A DNA stretch of 64,000 bases from Acanthococcus lagerstroemiae. Its lineage: Eukaryota; Arthropoda; Insecta; Hemiptera; Eriococcidae. The notes beneath the pieces were generated by a model. That model did no database searches. It was not told the origin of the DNA and saw nothing but the letters and a program-made list of their open reading frames with translations. Positions 56,860 to 64,000 of this stretch are shown here, piece after piece (the first letter of the stretch is position 1; each line of letters begins with the position of its first letter). A program made the translations under genes and the position numbers. The DNA lies in NCBI GenBank assembly GCA_031841125.1, contig CM063113.1:41198197-41262196 (forward strand), written 5' to 3'.

Positions 56860-58060
56860 TCCCCCCCCCCTGCTTCTCTCAGTCACAACAAATCAAAGTA
56901 TCGGAATTCGTATTCAAGAAATACTATACGTATACACCTATCATGTAACACTCAACTACAGTTTTCTAAATTATTAATTACATGAACGCGATGCAGTGTT
57001 TCATATAAGCAAATAAATTTATCGCTTAACACTGTTATAGTATTAAATATACGCGATGATAACTTGTACTTAGAAAAATGAACAAAAATGAAGCTTCATA
57101 AGAAAATAATGATAATAATCCGGTGTAATAAAAACACTTTACCTGATCGATAATCTTTTAAATTAGACAGACAAGGTCAACACAGAAAGAAGAAAATGTA
57201 AGAATAATCCAATGAAAGCAAAACACATGCAAATAAAATAGCATTAGATAGTGGTGAGCAACAAAATAATAATTATTGATGTTAAACGCTGTGTGTTCGT
57301 AAAAGTATGCGAACGAAATTTTCGTTTCACAGTAGAGTCGGACTTATGATAATAAAAACTAATACAAGAAACACGATGGGTTTATTTGTAAATAAGACTT
57401 TTTATTTCATTTTCTAAACAAGGTCACCGCAGCGATAGAAGTTGCATTGTTGACTTTTCTACGTACGCGGGGGCTGGGAACAGAAAATTCTAACGAGCTG
57501 GGTTCACTTAGTCTGTCCCTGTCGCACGATGATTAATTTAAATGAGCATTTTGTTCCCGGTGGAAATGGTCGACGATAATAAATACTTCGTCACCGAACC
57601 GAACGTTTTTTTGTTGTTGTCCCAGAGACAATTATTAGCAACGTGCTTTTCACTGTATTTACCTGACAAAGGTCGGGCATTCGCCTTCGTCCTCACCACA
57701 ATTTTGCATTCTAGATATTTGAACAGCTGTTGCCATTTTAGCGTCCGTCTGCAAAAATTCGTTCCCAGCTCTGGCTTACGAGTTAGAGTCGATTTTGACC
57801 CAAGTGGGCGCCCGCAGGGACTGTGGTAAAAGCGCCAAGTGCGGTCGTCATTTCGCTGACGTACAACCGACGAAGGACAGATGAACACTTTCAGATTCAA
57901 TACGAACAAGCCGACTGACGAAATGCCACACTTGCAAATTGCACCGAGTGAGAATCGCGGCGAAATTCGACATTCTAATGGGTTGAAATTTAGAGACCTT
58001 TTTTGTCGCTATAGTGCAGACGAATAAGACGCTTAAAAAGAAACAGCTCCCTCTATGCGT
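56860..58060. other. Unique sequence, no gene assigned
   Basis: Mostly single-copy. 57290-58030 has more CpG than its surroundings and long overlapping open frames on both strands (about 57538-57909), but neither shows a domain. It could include a promoter or an untranslated first exon of the NDRG gene. No evidence decides this. Confidence 0.3.
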
Positions 58061-58149
58061 GCTACCTTGGCGTGGTGAGGGGGCTTAAAGGAAAACTAGA
58101 AGCACATAGGAGAAGGAAAGCTCTGGCAGATAACCCTAATGGAAGCAGG

Positions 58150-58436
58150 AGGTAGCGAAGAGTTTTTCCGGGGGGGAGGGGGTTGTTGTGAAAGTCCCAA
58201 CTGACTCAACTCAAAATAATTCCCCAAATATCCAAGGAAGAAATCCTTTGACTTGAAGGATTTTCCCAACTTCTCAACTCAATTCCCAAGTATCGAAGCA
58301 AAATAAAAACCTTTTCAGTTGTTAGATTTTCCCAACTCCGCCTGACTGAAATGGTAAATTTTCCTAACTGCTGAGTGAAAAATTCCTGTAGGGGGAGTAA
58401 GTTGCCCTCCCCCCTCCCTACCGGTACGTCCCTGGA
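58150..58436. mobile_element. MITE with CAGGGACGTACC end
   Basis: The right end, inverted, reads CAGGGACGTACCGG. The left shoulder TTTTTCCGGGGGGG and GTGAAAGTCCCAACTGACT match the stretch starting at 16806. Repeated TTTTCCCAACT...TGACT words fill the interior. The exact left end is unclear. Confidence 0.55.
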
Positions 58437-58449
58437 TGAAAGCAAAAGG

Positions 58450-58560
58450 AGAAACTACATATGCACCTATTCTTCCCTGGCGATGCGTCTCCACCATCGC
58501 AGTTATGACGGAAACTCACAAAGTAAATAATAATTCCAGTCGTAAAAGTCCCCCATTCGA
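58450..58560 (+). repeat. Dispersed repeat shared with 12410-12525
   Basis: Shares GATGCGTCTCCACCAT, GTTATGACGGAAACTCA and AAGTAAATAATAATTCC with the reverse complement of 12410-12525. Confidence 0.55.
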
Positions 58561-59587
58561 ATATCCGGGTACAGAATGGACGCGTCTTTCTCTCCAACTG
58601 GTCATAAAGAAACTGGTGGTCCCAAAAAAATGACAAATTTGTACGTTTTTCTCATAAGGCCTCGTTAGTGTAGCAATGAGAGTGGCCACTTTAAAACACC
58701 TTCCCCCTTTCGGAGAGTACTGGGACAGAAGAACTGAAAATAACAGTTCAAGATGAACGATATTTGTTTTTGAAACATTTTCCCCTATATGTCATGGTTC
58801 TCAATATTTCCGCCAAAAACTTATGAGGGGTTGCCCTCTCCTCCACCACTAAATTAGCAACTGATATTGCAATTTTTTCTGCGATTCAAGAGAATCATAC
58901 AAATAATTTAAGCAAAACTCTAGCTCGTTCAAAAAATTCCTATTTTTTTGTATATGCCTCAATTTATGTATTTGTAGTTTTGTGACACGGTATGATTTGT
59001 CCCAGAACAGTCATAAACTTGGAACATTGAGCCCGGAGTCAACTTGAAACGTTTGTTATTAACTTTTTTTTTCAGTTCTACTCATCTGATGTAACTAGCC
59101 TAAACTATACAAGGTGTCTCTTTTGCAATGACCCCTTCCACCTGGTAAGTAGGCAACCTACCCCAACAATATGTAGATATGTTTGCATACTCTTACGTTT
59201 GAAGAGGCTGAGTTATGGTCACATCTTGAAAAGTTTTCTATCTTTGAATTTCTTTTTTCTTCTCACGACTGGAGATAAACAGAAAAATGGTACCAGTAGG
59301 TAATAGTAGAGGGCAGTTGTGGTAACCACAGAAAAAAATGGTCGGAAAATCGGTATCTCCAAAGCATTGTATCAATATCCCAACTTACTTTTTAAAAAAT
59401 GATTAAAATTAGAAATATTTTTAAAATTTCAGTTCACAAAATTATTATTTGCAAAACAAGATGACTAACTTTCCATAGTAAAAATAATAATATCAGCGTT
59501 TAATGAGAGGTTTTCGACGATACAGGTAACATTTATATATAATAGTATTTTGTGTTGCTCATAATGTAGACGCTGTAATCACGGTCT

Positions 59588-62500
59588 TTAGCACCTTGCC
59601 ACCCATCTTTGGGCATACGCCTCCTCCACTTTGGCCCAAAGGTTGCGAACCCTCGCATCCCTGCCCCAGGCTATTCTGCCGTATTGGATACTCTCATCTT
59701 CCCATCTTCTTCTGGGTCTACCTCTGTTTCTCCTTCCCTCGTATAGCGTCCACTCTAGTAATCTTCTTTTCCACCTGTCCTCTTCATTCCTTTGGATATG
59801 GCCAGCGTAGTTCATTTTTTGTTTTTTAATACTCGTAGTATATCTTATGTCCTTCGTTCCTGTTATTTTTCTTATTTTTGAAGTTTTTATTTTGTCCTTA
59901 AGTTTTGTTCCTGTTATACTTCGTTCCATAGCTCGTTGAGTTTGTGGATTTTTTCAAGTTGTGTTGCTGTTGGTGCCCATGTCTGAGCACCGTGAGTTAG
60001 GGTTGGGAAGGTCAACGTCTCCAGAAGGATAGCTTTCAAGTTCACTGGTAGTTTGCCTTTATATATTGACTTCATAACCCAGAAATTTAACCAAGCTTTT
60101 GCCGTTCTCGTTGCAATTTCCCCATCTAGTCTGTCTTGAAATAGGCTATTTGTTGGCCAAGATACGTTGTTTCTAGTGAAGAGTTTGGTGTGGTGGAATG
60201 TATGGCGATGCACGCATGCCAAAGTGGCCCCTGAGACACCGCACCCCGGCACCGAAAACTACCCTTTCGGGCATCGCGTCAGTACCGAGGGGAACGCTTT
60301 GGGGCCGGGCCCGAGCCTCCATTTCTCCTGGCCGGAATGGTGTGCGCGTCCTACCAGGGCCACCACGGGGTACCTTACTGACCGAGGTCCGCACTCCCAG
60401 AGCGCTCGCCTGGAAATTTCAGGTCCCCCGCAGGTAGTGAAGAGTTTATTGTCCCACCTTCTAAAATAATTTTAGCATTCTCGTTCAGACTCGAAAGAAG
60501 AATTGTTTTTTTAATATTTATTTTTAAGCCAGCTTTTTTGGCTAGCTGTTTCAAATTCCCGAGCCATTTTCTGAAGATCGTCCAAATTTGGGGCAAATAG
60601 TGCCAGTCATCTGCAAATCTTAGGTTACTAAGAAATTTTCCATTAATTTTGACTCCCCTGTTTTCCCATCCCATTTCCCAAAATACTTCCTCGATAATGC
60701 AGTTGAATAGATTGGGGGAGAGGGGATCACCCTGCTTCAATCCCCTTTCAATTTTAAATTTTGGTCCGATTTTATCTAGCTTGATGTGTCCATTTGCCCC
60801 CTTGTATGTTCCTTTCATAATGTTTATACATTTTTATGAAATCCCCTGGCGCATTAGTGCTTTCCAAAGGTATGACAAGTTGACATTGTAGAGTGTATTT
60901 TCGAAGTCTACATGGATTTTTCAATCAGATGGTTAATCGTAAATAAGTGATCAGTTGTTGAATGGTTCCTCTGAATCCTGCATGCTCTGGGCTTTGTGCC
61001 ATGTCTAGGTCATTGTACATCCTATTTTTAAGTATTTTTGAAAATACTTTACAGATATTGGAAGTTAAACTTATTGGTCGGTAGTTACTTATGTCGTCTG
61101 TATTCCTTTTTTTGAAAAGTAATACGTCTCTGCTTCTTTCCATTGTGTTGGTATTTTTTCTATTTCCATTATTTTGTTTAAAAGTTTTGTTAAAGTTGAA
61201 GTTGATTCATCTGCAAAGATTTTCAGTATGTAATTAGTTATCCTTCTGGTCCTATTGCCTTTCCTACCTTGAGTTGTTTTAGTGTTACGTTAGTTTCATG
61301 TTCAAGGATTGTTTCTAAGTTGCTGGCCCGTTCGCCATACTGTTCTGTAATTTCCTCCTGATTGGACCCCTCCTTGGAGTAGAGATTACTGCAATATTTG
61401 GCAGCTGTGTTTACAATATCCTCTCTTCCATGGACTTTCAGACCCTCCTCATTCCTTAAAGCTGGAATTAGCCCCCTTTTGGGATATAATTCCTTTTTGA
61501 CTTTTTTCATCGATCTAGACTCCCTCATGATTTCTAATTTTTTTTCCGTTTTGTAGTTCCGAATATATTCCTTTATTTCTTTCTTTATGGGTTTCCTAAG
61601 TTCTACTAGTTCGATCCTGTCAAATTTATTTAGATAACCTTTTAAACTTAGCACTTTCCTTCTACCAATAAGCGTTTTTGGAGCTCTTTTGGGTGTCATG
61701 ATTCCTATCTGCGTCCACGCCTTGCAGCGCTCTATTCATCTTTTCCTTCCAAAAGTTTATTTTATGGGTTGGGATTATAAAACGCATTCCTTTTTTATTG
61801 TTTTTTCTCCAGTTTCTTATTTTGCAACGTTTTTGTATTTTTAATTTCATTTGAATTGGCCTATGATTCGAGTGGAATGTGAATCCTCTTCAGATACCTA
61901 CTCTAGTAATTGGCCGACTCCAGCTGTTGGAAGGGGAGAATAAAATATTTATTTATTTAATTTATTTATCTTCAACAATACTTAGATCACTGATTAGGAA
62001 GAAGTCCATTTCGTTTTTAGTTATTTTGTTCGGAGATTGCCATGTCCACTTTTGTGAGGGTTTTTTTTTACAGAAAGTGCTGGCTATCTTGAGCCGTTTG
62101 CTTCCAGCAAAATCAATTATAGTCTATCCCCAATTTCATTGGTACTTTCACCAGTTTGTTCCTTGAAACCATTCTCTGTCTCTAGTTTGGTGTTGAAGTC
62201 CCCATTATTACTTGGTAGTATCCCCTCTTCTTTGTCGGAGGTGTCCACCGGGAGGTTATAAAACTCTTCCTTATTCTATGGGTCAGCCATATTTATTGGG
62301 GCATATACCTAGATGACACTCATTACCAATTTTATTCCCTATTTTCAATTTTAAAACACATTTTAAGTTTTGTTGTACTTTTCTTATTTTTTGAGTACCA
62401 AAATATAATCTATCAATGTTTTGCATTCTTGATTAGTGCTGAGCCAAGTCCACCTTCTGCTTATTCTTTATTTCTTTTCGATCTTTAATTTTTTTTCTGT
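59588..62500 (-). pseudogene. RTE-like LINE remnant
   Basis: Minus-strand fragments in order from 62500: endonuclease with VYAPINMADP and NGDFNTKLE (about 62170-62310); linker (61238-61850) with KEGSNQEEI and KVGKAIGPEG; RT with NYRPISLTSNICKVFSK (60925-61143), GLKQGDPLSPNLFN and LRFADDWHYL (60480-60818); C-terminus GAQTWAPT, MNYAGHIQRNEEDRWKRRLL and RPRRRWED (59588-60020). Stops and frameshifts abound. A retroposon splits the RT at 60187-60434. It lies wholly inside the long-TIR element. Confidence 0.82.
60187..60434 (-). mobile_element. 248-bp GC-rich retroposon (SINE-like) with 13-bp target duplication
   Basis: Flanked by perfect TAGTGAAGAGTTT copies (60174-60186 and 60435-60447) inside the RTE's RT coding region. 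Markedly GC-rich against AT-rich surroundings. Read on the minus strand it starts CCTGCGGGGGACCTG and ends CATTCCACCACACC, without an A-tail. Copies at 6118 and 43024 keep only the last ~100 bp. Variable-length target duplication and 5' truncation indicate LINE-driven retroposition. No clear tRNA A/B boxes were recognised, and its parent RNA is unknown. Confidence 0.8.
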
Positions 62501-63259
62501 GTGGTTACCACAGCTGTCATCTTGCACCTCCTTCCCATCGGTATGTGTCACAGATAGGCAAATATGACCAAAATGTTACCAAACCTAAATTTAGCGACCT
62601 TTGAAACCAAGTATTGGATGCCCATATTAAACTGTACAAAATACTAGAGCATCCTCCCCTCATTGCATGGGCCTCAGTTTCAAATATGGGGTAAATAGAT
62701 GAAAGGAGAGAAATGAATAAGCTCCATAAACGATATAACTCTGTGAAATGGTAAAGTAGCTCAAGATGATGATTATTATCTTCATAAGGTCTGTGCATCT
62801 GTGTCAAAAAGTAGTAATTCTTAACGGGGATATCTTGAATTCCGTTTTGAGCAGTTCTAATCTAGATACAAGAAAATTGTTAATGACCTTCTTCATGGGA
62901 AATTTAATGCACAATCTATTGCAAATAAAAAAACAGTAGCTTAAGAGGGCAGGTTTCGCGACAATTTTCTGATATGATTTGTACTAAAATTGATTTTATG
63001 AACACCCTGTCGAACCGATCGGCCATTTATTTCTGTGGTTACCACAACGGACCTCTACGATTACCTACTGGTACCATTTTTCTATCTCCAGTCGTGAGAA
63101 GAAGAAAACATTTCAAAGGGAGAAAACTTTTCAGAATTTGACCATCACTCAGCCCCTTTAAAAGTAAGAGTATGCTAACATATCTACGTATTGTCGGTGT
63201 AGATTGCCTACTTACCAGGTGGAAGAGGGGATAATTGCTAAAGAGACACTCGGTATATC

Positions 63260-64000
63260 GCTTCCAAATTTTTTTTTTTTAAATCTATTCTCCAACTAAA
63301 AAAGACTCCTGCATGTGCCGCGGGCACCCACAAACACGAATTTCAGAACCGACTCTATAATTCGTGTTCCTTCTCATATCGAGTCTGCAATTCGATATAA
63401 AGTGCAACTTCGAACAGATCAATTAAACAACTGTATAAGTGCGCATGAAACCCGAAAACTAAGTTTCACCAGAACATGAAAAATATTCAGCCACGAAGTA
63501 ATGCCTACATTAGAAAATGAAACTTCGCGAAAAGCTTATAATAGTAATAAGAAGAGAAAGAAAAAAAAATGCTCGGAGGAAAAAAACGAACTAAGAAAGA
63601 AAAAAGAATTCTTAACCGTGAAGTACAATCAAAAAGTATAAAGTGAATTTGCACATACGTGACACACGATTATACTTTTATACAGACGGACGTCACTTCC
63701 TTTTTTATTAACGAACACAAGAAACGCGTCCCCGATAAATAATCTCACTTGTCTCCCTAAACAAAATTGACGTTGCACTTGGTATCAAATTCGTGAATTA
63801 AGGAAATTATACCTACATCAGCAAGCTGACAAAATTACTCTCATCACTTTTCGCTACACACTTCACTTGTCTTTTGCAGGGACGCGCTACCGTTCATTCT
63901 TTCACGAGGTTAACTCTCACACATGCACACGAAAAATTTGACAAAAGTAAAAAGCTCTGCTGAATATCGTGGCCAATAAGACTGATAAATTATCCACTTG
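63260..64000. other. Unassigned AT-rich sequence
   Basis: No coding exon or repeat pairing recognised. A TTGTCTTTTGCAGG acceptor-like site on the plus strand near 63880 has no supporting open frame. Possibly intron or 5' region of the NDRG gene. Confidence 0.35.

Larger units (their letters stand above)
59111..63251. mobile_element. Long-TIR element (~230-bp TIRs) enclosing an RTE LINE
   Basis: 59111-59345 and 63018-63251 are inverted copies: AAGGTGTCTCTTTTGCAATG against AGAGACACT read inward, then CACCTGGTAAGTAGGCAACC, GTATGCAAAC-like, GACTGGAGATA, AATGGTACCAGTAGGTAA and TGTGGTAACCACAGAAA. TATAC adjoins the ends. A further GTGGTTACCACAG lies at 62500. The interior is occupied by an RTE remnant. 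No transposase for the outer element was seen. Confidence 0.8.

Noticed and set aside
57538..57909. Overlapping 123- and 95-codon frames on opposite strands
   Set aside because: Neither has recognisable motifs or splice-site support; kept only as unassigned sequence.
60187..60434. Self-cleaving ribozyme (HDV or hammerhead) in the GC-rich retroposon
   Set aside because: No hammerhead core (CTGATGAG...GAAA) and no convincing double-pseudoknot pairing could be drawn by eye.
1..64000. Bacterial symbiont contig carrying the ankyrin genes
   Set aside because: Splice sites, a split NDRG gene on the same contig, satellites and eukaryotic transposons make a bacterial origin of the contig very unlikely.
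1..64000. CRISPR array
   Set aside because: Regular repeats present are satellites or coding repeats; no short repeat-spacer pattern.

Overview
The window is nuclear DNA from a metazoan, most likely an arthropod (inference). A conserved host gene, an NDRG-family gene, is split by introns of 5-9 kb with matching splice phases. Degraded LINEs, hAT, MULE, pogo, piggyBac-type and Helitron elements fill much of the rest. No rRNA, tRNA, CRISPR array or bacterial operon was seen, and the species cannot be named from the sequence.

Left part (1-28 kb). Two paralogous minus-strand genes encode long ankyrin-repeat proteins that end in a C-terminal domain resembling the latrotoxin C-terminal domain. The copy at 18252-21101 is intact: about 23 ankyrin repeats, a furin-like RFKR site near the N-terminus, and an RRKRR site before a 160-residue tail. 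The copy at 143-3182 has the same plan, but carries a recent tandem array of a 303-bp (three-ankyrin) unit and frameshifts. Both large exons begin at a 3' splice site in phase 0. A 63-bp ATG-to-GT segment occurs three times (4117-4179, 13085-13147, 26621-26683), always on the same strand and always ending in phase 0. It is a candidate first exon. The flanks of these copies form a three-copy segmental duplication that has been cut up by transposons.

Middle (28-37 kb). A LINE endonuclease remnant and hexamer-rich MITEs are followed by about 7.4 kb of a roughly 290-bp satellite whose orientation flips twice.

Right part (37-64 kb). The 3' end of an NDRG gene (related to vertebrate NDRG1-4 and insect MESK2) lies on the minus strand, with coding exons at 53753-53868, 48207-48369 and 38828-39058. 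Its introns hold a nearly intact R1/Jockey-type LINE with three in-frame stops, a MULE with a clean 9-bp target duplication inside an RTE remnant, several foldback elements, a TTAA-flanked MITE, and a long-TIR element enclosing an RTE that itself carries a 248-bp GC-rich retroposon with a 13-bp target duplication. The 5' NDRG exons were not recognised and may lie beyond 64000.

The ankyrin/latrotoxin-tail family is the most unusual content. By architecture it predicts a proprotein cleaved at both ends, as latrotoxins are, but without the latrotoxin N-terminal domain in the visible exons. Its function is unknown.
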